The position numbers were made by a program, and so were the translations under genes. 61,001 nt of DNA, taken from Verrucomicrobiaceae bacterium. Lineage in GTDB: Bacteria; Verrucomicrobiota; Verrucomicrobiia; Verrucomicrobiales; Akkermansiaceae. The DNA lies in assembly GCA_027484055.1 (NCBI GenBank), contig JAIXQH010000031.1, positions 1 through 61,001 of the forward strand. The letters are read 5' to 3'. The notes beneath the pieces were generated by a model. The model searched no databases. It was not told the origin of the DNA and was given only the letters and a program-made list of their open reading frames with translations. Positions 52,741-60,902 of the stretch are shown here, piece by piece. Position 1 is the stretch's first letter; each line of letters opens with the position of its first letter.

Positions 52741-53724
52741 TTAATCCAGCTTCACCGACATCAGCATTTTGAGTGCCGCTTCCCCATTCGGGCCCGTGGC
52801 CAGCTCCAACGGTGACCAAGCGGACAGCACGAAGAATTTCGCAGCACCTCTCTTGGCGAACTGGTAAACTCCGAGTTTGTGTTCGTAACCCCCGCCCTTA
52901 GCCACACCCTCACTAGAAATAAAGGTGGTACCCGTGGCCTCGTCAATGTTGGTCTGGGGTTCTTTATCTTCGTTCCAGACGACTTTGTCATACTTTGAGC
53001 TGACTTGTTCGGTGATGTTTTCCATGCCCTCGCGGATATGCTCGATGTCGATCGGGATCACATTCAGGGTGAACTTTTTGTCCGCAGAGGCGATCCATGC
53101 GCCTTTCTCGTCGGCCTCCAAGGTCCAGTCTGCGGGCACATTCATGGTGAAGGATGGCGTCGCCTCGTTCGGGTAGGCGTAGATCTGGGTGTCCGCATCC
53201 GCCGTGGTTTTATCCATCGGCTTGGCTGCGCTGGCAGACTGGATCGACTCAAGCATGGCCCCGCACGCAGCACCATGCTTCTCAGCGGCTTCCTTCGCAG
53301 CGACGATTGAGAACAGCACCTGATGTGCAGCCTCTGGGTGCTTGATAAGCAGCATGTTAAGATGTGCCTCGCCGCTCTCATCTTCACCCTCCCCACCGAC
53401 CATGGTGATGGTGAGTCCCTTGTTTTTTACGGGATCTGCTTCGGTGAATTTGAGGTTTTTAAAATCTTGCTCAAAAGTGCTTTTTGCTTCCTTCACTGAT
53501 GCCGCATCGTCCTCGCTGAGAGCATCGAGTGTCATAACCTCCACGATCACTTCACCGCCGTCCGGAGAAGTCACGAAGAGGGTGCCGTCTTTATCAGACA
53601 TTTCCCAACTATCAGGAATCTTAAAGGAAATGAGTGGTTTTGCCACAGGGAAACTGAGGATTTGGTCCGCTTTGGCGTTAGTGAACTGCGCCATTAGTAA
53701 GCAGATAGGGAGTATTATTTTCAT
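52741..53724 (-). CDS. Secreted two-domain protein, paralogue of 47496
   Basis: 327 residues; signal peptide ILPICLLMAQFTNAKADQ. Domain 1 begins PLISFKIPDSWEMSDKDGTL and contains VTSPDGGEVIVEVMTLDALS. Domain 2 begins PSFTMNVPADWTLEADEKGA. It shares the whole architecture of the 324-residue protein (EDDAASVKEAK with DDDAEALKEAK; HPEAAHQVLFSIVAAKEAA with HPDAKHPILFSIIVSKENA). Function unknown. It is probably the first gene of a four-gene operon running to 50727. Confidence 0.7.
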   Translation of the reverse strand: MKIILPICLLMAQFTNAKADQILSFPVAKPLISFKIPDSWEMSDKDGTLFVTSPDGGEVIVEVMTLDALSEDDAASVKEAKSTFEQDFKNLKFTEADPVKNKGLTITMVGGEGEDESGEAHLNMLLIKHPEAAHQVLFSIVAAKEAAEKHGAACGAMLESIQSASAAKPMDKTTADADTQIYAYPNEATPSFTMNVPADWTLEADEKGAWIASADKKFTLNVIPIDIEHIREGMENITEQVSSKYDKVVWNEDKEPQTNIDEATGTTFISSEGVAKGGGYEHKLGVYQFAKRGAAKFFVLSAWSPLELATGPNGEAALKMLMSVKLD

Positions 53725-53881
53725 GATGGAGAAAGATCGAAGGATGTGAGCAAGCGGTTTTCAGGGCTTCTCTGGCTTTATAGAAACAGGCGGGGGTATC
53801 GTCAGAAAATGGTCGTCAGTGGATAGATCTGAATCTTTACGGCACTAACGGACTAAATTTCTTCTAAGGTTAGGAAGCGTT

Positions 53882-53909
53882 TTGACAAGATTTCTTTAGC
53901 TGAAATATC
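53882..53909 (+). promoter_or_regulatory. Weak candidate promoter for the acidic protein gene
   Basis: TTGACA at 53882-53887 is followed after 16 bp by AATATC (53904-53909), an imperfect -10. A small stem GCACA / TGTGC lies just downstream. The start codon is 87 bp further on. The perfect -35 is the only strong part. Confidence 0.3.
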
Positions 53910-53995
53910 CAAGCACATATTTTTCTTGTGCCGCCATGAATATTTTAAGTTAAGTCAGCGTCGTTTACGGACCGGAGCAACGACTCCCGCTTATT

Positions 53996-55354
53996 ATGAA
54001 ATACACACTACGGAATTCGCTATTGATCACGGTGGGCCTTTCAAGCCTCTGCCTCCTAACCACACCATCGATTGCCGCCCCGGCTAAGGCTGCGGCAGCG
54101 AAGCATAAGCACAAAGAAGGTGCGCCGCTCACCGCCGCCACCCTTGTGACTGATATGAGGAAATCCGTCACCTTCATCGGCAAAAGTGCTAAGGCAAAAA
54201 TCAGCACCAAGTCCAAGGAAGCGGTTCCATTTTGGTCTGCCATTAAAGACACCAATGCAGCTCTGGCAGAGATGGATGCCGGAATCAAGTCGAACGACGG
54301 CAGCATGGTCGAGGGCCTCGATAATCTAGGCTTGAGCTTGCACCAGCTTGCGGCTTCTTGGGCCGTTCTGCGCACTTCAGATGAAGGTAGCCAAGTCGGC
54401 CGCGGAGTGATCTCCCTCTTTAAAGGCTACGATCTCTATTTAACCCATTACGGCCCATCGGTTGCCCGTAAGCATGCCGGTGGTAAGCTCACAGAAGAAG
54501 AAGTTGCTCTTTTAAAGGCCGCCCGGACCCAAGTTTCAGGGCTCAAAGAACAATTCGTCTCAGTCCAGAGCAAACTGAAGCCGAAAACGTACCAACATCG
54601 CTTCGTCGCGGATACCCTAGGTCTCTGCAGACAGATCGAGACGGTTAAGGGCAACAGTCTCAACGACTATTGCGCTTACATTTTCCAGTATAACCGACTC
54701 ATGTACACCGCGTCGGCTTATAACACGTTGATCGATATCTGGTATCCTGAAACGGCACAACAGTTCGGCCGCGGCAGTTCTGGTAGGAATGCCCGTCCAG
54801 CTCTCGCCTTCAGGAAATCGAGCCGTGGTTACTACTCAGGTTGGGATTACGTCGCCCTAGCCATCTCCAGTTATTCCGATTATTACGAGGCCACTTACTG
54901 TGTCTCCAGTATCACATCAGAAGAAGTCAGCTCGTTTGAGTCCTATTCTGAATCCTACTCGGAAGAGTCTGCGACGGAAGAATCGTCGGAAGAAGAATCC
55001 TCCATCGACGAAGAAGTCAGTGAGGAAGACGAAGAGGGCAGCTTCATCGAAGATGTCGGCGATGGCGCTGACGACGAAGATGGTGACGGCATCACCGATG
55101 AAGAAGATGCGGACGACGACAACGACGGAAGTGCTGACGAAAGCGATGCAGACGATGATAACGACGGCGTCGCCGATACAGAAGACGCAGACGAAGACCC
55201 CGCTGCAGACGAGGACGAAGCCGATGAAGACAGCAACGACGACGGCATTGCCGACGAAGGCGGTGACGAAGACGGTGGTGACGACGGTGGTGACGACGGT
55301 GGTGACGACGGTGGCGACGACGGTGGTGGTAGCGACGACGACGGCGGTGAGTGA
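53996..55354 (+). CDS. Secreted protein with helical domain and long acidic calcium-binding-type tail
   Basis: 452 residues. The signal peptide (LLITVGLSSLCLLTTPSIAA) is followed by a helical domain of about 260 residues (LVTDMRKSVTFIGKSAKAKI, LDNLGLSLHQLAASWAVLR). After residue 300 the chain becomes extremely acidic, with ESYSEESATEESSEEESS and then DxDxDGxxD-type motifs (EDGDGITDEEDADDDNDGSA, DDDNDGVADTED), as in thrombospondin type-3 or dockerin-like calcium-binding repeats. It ends in GGDDGGDDGG repeats. No anchor motif was recognised. A good terminator follows. Function unknown; calcium binding is inferred from motif only. Confidence 0.72.
   Translation: MKYTLRNSLLITVGLSSLCLLTTPSIAAPAKAAAAKHKHKEGAPLTAATLVTDMRKSVTFIGKSAKAKISTKSKEAVPFWSAIKDTNAALAEMDAGIKSNDGSMVEGLDNLGLSLHQLAASWAVLRTSDEGSQVGRGVISLFKGYDLYLTHYGPSVARKHAGGKLTEEEVALLKAARTQVSGLKEQFVSVQSKLKPKTYQHRFVADTLGLCRQIETVKGNSLNDYCAYIFQYNRLMYTASAYNTLIDIWYPETAQQFGRGSSGRNARPALAFRKSSRGYYSGWDYVALAISSYSDYYEATYCVSSITSEEVSSFESYSESYSEESATEESSEEESSIDEEVSEEDEEGSFIEDVGDGADDEDGDGITDEEDADDDNDGSADESDADDDNDGVADTEDADEDPAADEDEADEDSNDDGIADEGGDEDGGDDGGDDGGDDGGDDGGGSDDDGGE
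55274..55321 (+). repeat. Four tandem 12-bp units encoding GGDD
   Basis: GGTGGTGACGAC repeats at 55274, 55286 and 55298 and, with one change (T to C), at 55310. It lies in frame at the C-terminus of the acidic protein, encoding Gly-Gly-Asp-Asp. Slippage could change the tail length between strains. Confidence 0.85.
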
Positions 55355-55396
55355 TCTCGCCATGTGGCTTGTTATCAAACAGTCATGATTTCATTT

Positions 55397-55428
55397 AAAG
55401 GCGTGGAATGCTTATTCCACGCCTTTTT
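55397..55428 (+). terminator. Intrinsic terminator after the acidic protein gene
   Basis: A 13-bp perfect stem AAAGGCGTGGAAT / ATTCCACGCCTTT with a GCTT loop, followed by TT to complete a T5 tract. It starts 43 bp after the stop codon. The symmetric A and T tracts also allow function for transcripts from the right. Confidence 0.9.
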
Positions 55429-55457
55429 GATCTCTATGGCTGAGGTCTCAAATTAAG

Positions 55458-55620
55458 TGAGACACAAGCAATTTGTTAAGCACCTGCAGAGGCGCCGGAG
55501 TCCCATAGTTTTCAGTAGGTTCAGGCAGTTGGGCTCCTGCGTTGAAGGATTCTTGAAACAGAATCTCAGCCCCAGCGCTCGGCCCAGCCCTTCGGCAGGC
55601 GGACCGGTTTGCCAGCGGGC
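55458..55620. repeat. Second copy of the dispersed repeat at 43665, overlapping the thioesterase 3' end
   Basis: Begins TGAGACACAAG, has GAAGGATTC 86 bp later and continues into the last 18 codons of the thioesterase on the minus strand. This is the copy with the intact gene, so it is probably the source of the decayed copy at 43665-43840. Confidence 0.6.
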
Positions 55621-55976
55621 ATCTGCACGAGGGCGAGGGCTTGGCGCGCGTTGACGATGATGCATCCGTCCGACTCGCGAGTCATTTCGAAGGTGCACCA
55701 GAAGCGGGCGGTGGAAACTTCAGCGAGACGGCCACGGATCACGAGCCAATCGCCTAGCCGTGCGGGGCGCTTGTAGTCGATTTCGGTGCGGGTGACGACG
55801 GGGTAGAGCTGGGTTTCCGACATGCTTCGGAGATCCATGCCCAGCTTGGCCGCGAGGCGGGTGCGGCAGGTTTCGATCATTCGCAAGTAGGCGAGGTTGT
55901 GGACGACTTGGCCGCAGTCGGTGTCGAAGAACATGACTTCCTCGCGGGTTTCAAAGGTCGGGGCGGGCTCAGGCAT
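55566..55976 (-). CDS. Acyl-CoA thioesterase, hotdog fold (YbgC type)
   Basis: 136 residues from the ATG at 55976 (MPEPAPTFETREEVMFFDTD); a longer upstream frame overlaps the divergent gene and has no similarity. The catalytic segment MFFDTDCGQVVHNLAYLRMI holds the 4HBT aspartate, and RTEIDYKRPARLGDWLVIRG follows. It differs strongly from the thioesterase at 29570, so it is not a recent duplicate. Divergent from the pseudo-Lon protein gene, with about 80 bp between start codons. Confidence 0.87.
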   Translation of the reverse strand: MPEPAPTFETREEVMFFDTDCGQVVHNLAYLRMIETCRTRLAAKLGMDLRSMSETQLYPVVTRTEIDYKRPARLGDWLVIRGRLAEVSTARFWCTFEMTRESDGCIIVNARQALALVQMPAGKPVRLPKGWAERWG

Positions 55977-56055
55977 GGAGGGAAATTGGCTGAAGCGGCA
56001 GGGAACTGCAATGTTCGCTTGTGAGGCACCGTAGTCTTGCTTTATTCGTAGCAAA

Positions 56056-57843
56056 ATGGGTTGGAGAAATACGGTGAAATGCGCGGCGGCAGTGGTTCTA
56101 GTGGCCGCGTCTGAATCGTCGGCAATGGCGGCGGATTTTGTCGCGCCGACTGAGACCCCCAGCACTTTCCGCAGAGATTTGCTGCCGTTGGATGTGGAAA
56201 TGATTGCGGGCCTTTCCAAGGCTTTGACTAAAGCGGTGAGAGGCATCGATTCCAAAACAGCGGAGAACCGGCGCGCCGCAGCGCAGCTCTTGGCCTTGGC
56301 CTCGGCCCTGAATCCGGGAAATCAAAAGGCGAGAGAACGTCTCGCCGATTTTAAAAGAAATCTCCATCGGCCAGATTTGGGCGACACCGAGCGGGCATCC
56401 CTGATTCAACAAATCGATTCTGTGATCACCGGATTGGACTTCCCTGAGGCAGGCGATACAGGTCGCGGCTTGGCGGCCTACTTGAAAGACGTAGTCCGCT
56501 ATTTAGACCCAACTGCGCAGGATACCGATGCCCCAGCCCCTGTGGCTGAACTTGGAAACTGGGAGGGCTGGGTCCCTGGACTCTCCGCGTATGAGGAAAT
56601 AGCACCCTCGAAAGCTCCGGCGAAGATGCTAGAGCCAGAAGCTCCAGAGCAGGAATTCCTCCTCGCGCAAGCAGAGGTGACGACACCGATTTGGAAAAAA
56701 GTCTCTGTCGCTGAAACGGAGAAATGGGAGCTAAGTCCTGAAACGCTTAAAATGCAGGCGGATAAGGTCACCCCGCCCCTTGGCGAGCCGGATGCTTTTT
56801 CGATCATCGGTCGGGGGCCAGCGGCATCACTTAGCGCGCAGACAGCTCAAACCATTTTGTTCCAACTCCTTCGCAATGAAGGTAAAACGCTGCCGAAGCA
56901 TGGGAACATCATCATCGGCTCTAGCCTAGAAGGCGCCTTACTGGTCTCAGAAAACCCTACCACCATCAATGCAGCAGCGGCGGTGCTGGCCAGCGCAGCG
57001 CTCACAGGCCGAGTGCCGAATGCGACCATTCTGGGGACGGTGGATGCGAAAGGCGTGTATGAGCTGCCGCGTGGTGCTTGGGAGCAGTTGCGCTGCCTAG
57101 GCCCAGGAAATGGCGGACGCTTGGTGCTCCCCGCAGCGATGGCCAAGACGGACTTGCCCGCGATTCTGGCCATGGAAAATCCCAAGTTTTTCTTCGATTA
57201 TGAAGTGGTGCTGGCGGCGAATTTCCAAGAATTACTCGAACTCTCGGCCAAGGAACCCGGAGAGGCTTTAACGAAGGCCTCAAGCCTGTTTCAGCAAATT
57301 CGCGAAAAAATTGGCACCCAACCGATCGGCCAATACGTTGCGAATTCCTTTGTGCGCCGTCGGCTTAGCGAAGTTTTTCAGCTCGCACCTTATCACGCCT
57401 CGGTGAAAATGCTCGGTATCCAAGGTGCGGGGAATCGCCCCATCTATGTCTCGCGATTGATCTTCGCCCTCGAGTTGCGGCATGCGCTTGAACCGCTGAA
57501 TTGGTTGTTAGTGCGAACGGAGCCAACCTTGGGAGTGGAGGAATATCGAAAGATCCTAACGAGCCATGAGGCATGTACCACAGCGATTGAGAAGCTTTCC
57601 CATTATGCAGATCGCAGCGAAGACGATCTTTTGACGAAATTGAAGGAACTGATGTTACAGGTGAGGAATTTGGAACGCGCGACTCGAACAAGGGGCGAGG
57701 AATATGAAGCCGCACTCGCCATCAATGTCGCCCACATCTCGCTAATCCGGTATGCTTCTGGCTTCAAGGAATTGCTCGACTCCGCCTGTAACGACTCCCC
57801 TGTGGCCCCTGCGCCTCCTGCGCCGCCCCCTCAAGGAAACTAG
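56056..57843 (+). CDS. Secreted protein with a degenerate Lon protease (S16-type) domain
   Basis: 595 residues. A signal-like N-terminus (CAAAVVLVAASESSAMA) and a helical linker region (to about 240) precede a domain (about 285-400) that follows the Lon proteolytic domain step by step: SSLEGALLVSENPTTINAAA, SAALTGRVPNATILGTVDAK, YELPRGAWEQLRCLG and GGRLVLPAAMAKTDL. In Lon the catalytic serine sits in KDGPSAG and the lysine in GGLKEKL; here these positions appear as Asn305 and Trp342, so proteolysis is not expected. A C-terminal helical region of about 190 residues follows. No AAA+ domain is present. It may be a secreted scaffold or substrate-binding pseudoprotease (inference). Confidence 0.7.
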   Translation: MGWRNTVKCAAAVVLVAASESSAMAADFVAPTETPSTFRRDLLPLDVEMIAGLSKALTKAVRGIDSKTAENRRAAAQLLALASALNPGNQKARERLADFKRNLHRPDLGDTERASLIQQIDSVITGLDFPEAGDTGRGLAAYLKDVVRYLDPTAQDTDAPAPVAELGNWEGWVPGLSAYEEIAPSKAPAKMLEPEAPEQEFLLAQAEVTTPIWKKVSVAETEKWELSPETLKMQADKVTPPLGEPDAFSIIGRGPAASLSAQTAQTILFQLLRNEGKTLPKHGNIIIGSSLEGALLVSENPTTINAAAAVLASAALTGRVPNATILGTVDAKGVYELPRGAWEQLRCLGPGNGGRLVLPAAMAKTDLPAILAMENPKFFFDYEVVLAANFQELLELSAKEPGEALTKASSLFQQIREKIGTQPIGQYVANSFVRRRLSEVFQLAPYHASVKMLGIQGAGNRPIYVSRLIFALELRHALEPLNWLLVRTEPTLGVEEYRKILTSHEACTTAIEKLSHYADRSEDDLLTKLKELMLQVRNLERATRTRGEEYEAALAINVAHISLIRYASGFKELLDSACNDSPVAPAPPAPPPQGN

Positions 57844-58003
57844 GCGGTGGGTGGGCTTTTTCATGGGCTTTCCTATTCGCCGCCCCCCCGGAATGCCGGG
57901 CGAGCACGCGCAAGCTTCCACCATTCGCGAAGCGCTACCTGCATGGCCGTAGGCAAATCGGTCCCTGCCTGAAGATCGTTAGGCAGCAGTGGACCTCGGG
58001 TTT

Positions 58004-58468
58004 TCACCACCCCAACAAGCGACATGTTGCTCCGCGGAGGGCGGCCTCAAGTAGCGCGGCCTCCCCGTGGCTCAGGGGGATGCTGACCTTGCGGAGCGAT
58101 TTATCCCCGGAATCTTGGCGTGTGAGCGTGGCGAAATAGGGCGCACGTTCTGGGTCGTCTCGGAAGCTCAGTTCGAAGGTGCTACTGGCCTTTTCGGATT
58201 GGTGAAAGAGCTTTGCCTGCGGCACCCGCCCCTGCAAGGCGGCGAGCACGGACCCAATATCCGTGAGGCCCCACTTCATGGTGATTTTCGTTTCCCAGTC
58301 GAATTGCTTTTCGCCCGATTGCACGGCTGCATCGACGAAAATCGCACCTTTCATTCGATTTAGACTGAAGCGTAGGACTCCGCCGCTGCCTCGGGAATTC
58401 GGTTTGTAGATCGCGTAGTCAGAACTGCGGTCCGTGACGGTTTGGTGCTCAGTGTTGGGGTCATTCAT
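58004..58468 (-). CDS. Whirly-like single-strand nucleic-acid-binding protein (putative)
   Basis: 154 residues from the ATG at 58468. The sequence follows the plant Whirly fold: an initial AIYKPNSRG in place of IYKGKAALS; KGAIFVDAAVQSGEKQFDWE resembling KGVMLLEFAPA..RQYDWE; ITMKWGLTDIGSVLAALQGR resembling FALSVTELGSLLSL; AKLFHQSEKASS resembling CEFFHDPSMKSS; YFATLTRQDSGDKSLRKVSI; PLSHGEAALLEAALRGATCR ending LLGW, as Whirly ends HIMGW. The family binds single-stranded DNA. The gene is divergent from priA, 130 bp apart, which suggests a role in replication restart or recombination. The assignment rests on visual alignment from memory. Confidence 0.6.
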   Translation of the reverse strand: MNDPNTEHQTVTDRSSDYAIYKPNSRGSGGVLRFSLNRMKGAIFVDAAVQSGEKQFDWETKITMKWGLTDIGSVLAALQGRVPQAKLFHQSEKASSTFELSFRDDPERAPYFATLTRQDSGDKSLRKVSIPLSHGEAALLEAALRGATCRLLGW

Positions 58469-58598
58469 GCGAGTTGGGGGCTGTTTTCGGGGAGGAAGAT
58501 GGGATTCTGTGGGCAGATAGCAAGCAGAAAAGTGTTCATAGGAACATTTCCTCAAAATCAACCTTTCCCCAGCCTGCCCCGCACGCCACTCTGCTGCG

Positions 58599-60818
58599 GT
58601 GAACGCTCGGGTATTGATCGATGGGCCGTCAGAGCTCGTCTTTGACTACGCCATTCCGGCGGGGCTCAACGTGCGCCCTGGCTGCCGCGTCCGCGTGCCT
58701 CTGCGGCGGAAATCTGCCACAGGCACGGTGCTTTCTACAGGGGAACCTGAGCAGGCAGATTTCGCCCTGCGGCAGCTGGAATCACTCATCGATCCAGAGC
58801 CACTCATCACCCCGGAGTTGCTGCGCACGGCGGAATGGATCGCTCACTATTATGGATCTAGCCTTGAGTCGGTGATCCGCTCGGTCTTGCCGGAAGGGGT
58901 GCGCTCGGAGGAAAATTCTGCGAAGACCCGCCGCATCGCGATGCTCAACGCGGCGCCGGATCCCGCCTTGATCGCGAAGTTAGAGAAGCGTGCGCCGCGC
59001 CAATTCAGCATCCTGAACTTGCTCTCACATGCTGCCGGGAACCGCTTAGCTGTCACTGAGCTGGGTGAGGGTAACTCCACTGCGCTCAAGGCTTTAGAGA
59101 ACCTGGGCATCATCCGCATTGAAATCGAAGAGGTCCGTCGCGATCCCGAGGCGGACAACGTCGAAGAAATTTTGGAGTCTAAGCCACTCCAGCTCAACAC
59201 TGGCCAAGCCCTAGCGCTGGAAGCGGTACTGCAAGCCGTGGCCCAGCCAAAGGAGTCCAAGCCCATTCTCCTGCTTGGGGTCACCGGTTCCGGGAAAACG
59301 GAAGTCTATCTCCAAGCCGCTCAACGCGCATTGGATCTCGGGAAAACCGTGCTGGTGCTGGTCCCGGAAATTTCGCTCACCCCGCAGACCGTCCGACGCT
59401 TCAAGTCACGCTTCGCCGCGATGCAGGATCAAGTCGCGGTGCTGCACTCAAATCTCTCCCAAGGCGAGCGCTTCGACGAATGGCACCGCATCCGCAAGGG
59501 CGTGGCCCGCATCGTCATCGGCGCGAGGTCCGCCGTTTTTGCACCGCTCCCGGACCTAGGCCTGATCCTGGTGGATGAGGAACACGAAAATACCTACAAA
59601 CAGGAAAATGTCCCCCGCTATCACGGGCGCGATGTGGCCGTGCTGCGCGCTGCTTTTGAGCCGTGCGCCATCGTGCTCGGCTCCGCCACCCCGTCACTGG
59701 AATCCTGGAACAATACCCTGACCCATAAATACCAACTGGTTCGTTTGAATGAGCGAGCGGACGACGCTTCGATGCCACTTGTGCGGGTGGTGGACATGCG
59801 ACTGGAGCAAACCAAGCACAAAGGTGGTCCGGCGATCCTCTCCGACAAGCTTCGTACCGCCCTCGAACAGCGCTTGGAAAAGGGCGAGCAGTCGATCCTT
59901 TTTCTCAACCGCCGAGGCTTCGCTCGCTCACTTCAGTGCACGTCCTGCGGTCATGCCTGCCAGTGCCCGCATTGTGCGGTGGCGTTGACGTATCATCGCA
60001 CCGACGAACGACTGGTCTGCCATGTCTGTGGCTATCAGTCACTGGTCCCGAGGAAGTGCCCAGAGTGTCGTGATCCCGGGATCTTGCTGCAAGGCTACGG
60101 CACTCAGAAGGTGGAGGAGGTGATGGCCAAGGTCTTTCCGCAGGCGAAGTTCGCCCGGATCGATGCGGATACGATGCGCCGGAAAAACGCGCTCCGCGAC
60201 ACGCTCGCGGCGTTCAAGGCGCATAAAATCGACATCCTCATCGGCACGCAGATGATCGCCAAAGGTCTGCATTTTCCGAACGTGACTCTGGTGGGCATCC
60301 TCAACGCGGATCTAGGGCTGCACGTGCCAGACTTCCGTGCGGGTGAGCGCACCTTTCAGCTCATCACCCAAGTGGCGGGCCGTGCGGGGCGTGGGGATCT
60401 GGAGGGGGAAGTCATCGTCCAGACCTTTACGCCGCACTCGCCGTCGATCCAGTATGCTCGCAAGCATGATTACGACGGGTTTTCCGAGCAGGAAATGGAG
60501 TTCCGGCGCGAGTTCACTTTTCCGCCTTATGCCCACTGCGCCGTGCTGACCAGCCGCTCCACGCATGAGCGCCGGGCTGAGTTCACCTTGCAGACGCTGC
60601 ATCTCCGGCTCTCGGAATCACTGCCAAGCGGTATCACCCTCGGGGAAGTGCTACCCTCTCCGCTAATCCGCTCGCATGGTCAGTTCCGATTTCAAATCAC
60701 CCTGCGCTCGCTCCGTGCACGGCCGCTGACGAATCATGTGCAGGCGGTCCTGTCCAAGACGTCGCTACCCGAAGATGTCACGGTCGTGTTCGACATGGAT
60801 GCCCTGAATTTCTCGTGA
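58599..60818 (+). CDS. priA: Primosomal protein N' (replication restart helicase)
   Basis: 739 residues from a GTG start. The N-terminal 3'-DNA-binding domain (VLIDGPSELVFDYAIPAGLN, YGSSLESVIRSVLPEGVRS) is followed by helicase motif I LLGVTGSGKTEVYLQAAQRA, motif II LILVDEEHENTYKQENVPRY and motif III VLGSATPSLESW. The zinc-binding insertion is CTSCGHACQCPHCAVALTYH with VCHVCGYQSLVPRKCPECRD (eight cysteines). Motifs V and VI follow in LIGTQMIAKGLHFPNVTLVG and ITQVAGRAGRGDLEGEVIVQ. PriA reloads DnaB at stalled forks. A Whirly-like putative ssDNA-binding gene is its divergent neighbour. Confidence 0.96.
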   Translation: MNARVLIDGPSELVFDYAIPAGLNVRPGCRVRVPLRRKSATGTVLSTGEPEQADFALRQLESLIDPEPLITPELLRTAEWIAHYYGSSLESVIRSVLPEGVRSEENSAKTRRIAMLNAAPDPALIAKLEKRAPRQFSILNLLSHAAGNRLAVTELGEGNSTALKALENLGIIRIEIEEVRRDPEADNVEEILESKPLQLNTGQALALEAVLQAVAQPKESKPILLLGVTGSGKTEVYLQAAQRALDLGKTVLVLVPEISLTPQTVRRFKSRFAAMQDQVAVLHSNLSQGERFDEWHRIRKGVARIVIGARSAVFAPLPDLGLILVDEEHENTYKQENVPRYHGRDVAVLRAAFEPCAIVLGSATPSLESWNNTLTHKYQLVRLNERADDASMPLVRVVDMRLEQTKHKGGPAILSDKLRTALEQRLEKGEQSILFLNRRGFARSLQCTSCGHACQCPHCAVALTYHRTDERLVCHVCGYQSLVPRKCPECRDPGILLQGYGTQKVEEVMAKVFPQAKFARIDADTMRRKNALRDTLAAFKAHKIDILIGTQMIAKGLHFPNVTLVGILNADLGLHVPDFRAGERTFQLITQVAGRAGRGDLEGEVIVQTFTPHSPSIQYARKHDYDGFSEQEMEFRREFTFPPYAHCAVLTSRSTHERRAEFTLQTLHLRLSESLPSGITLGEVLPSPLIRSHGQFRFQITLRSLRARPLTNHVQAVLSKTSLPEDVTVVFDMDALNFS

Positions 60819-60833
60819 TTTAGCCAAAAAAAA

Positions 60834-60866
60834 TCCCCGACCCGTGCGCGTGGCACTGACCGGGGA
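60834..60866 (-). terminator. Terminator for the leftward transposase gene
   Basis: A 6-bp stem TCCCCG / CGGGGA with a 21-nt GC-rich loop. On the minus strand it is followed by a T8 run (A tract at 60826-60833). It lies 37 bp past the stop of the partial transposase. priA on the other strand ends 16 bp before it, so it may also mark the boundary of both transcripts. Confidence 0.7.
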
Positions 60867-60902
60867 AATTCTGGAATTTCTTAGAGACTGTCTTAAAAAT
60901 AT

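Noticed and set aside
29570..55976. The thioesterases at 29570 and 55566 as a duplicate pair
   Set aside because: They share only the general 4HBT pattern; outside the catalytic segment they differ too much for a recent duplication.
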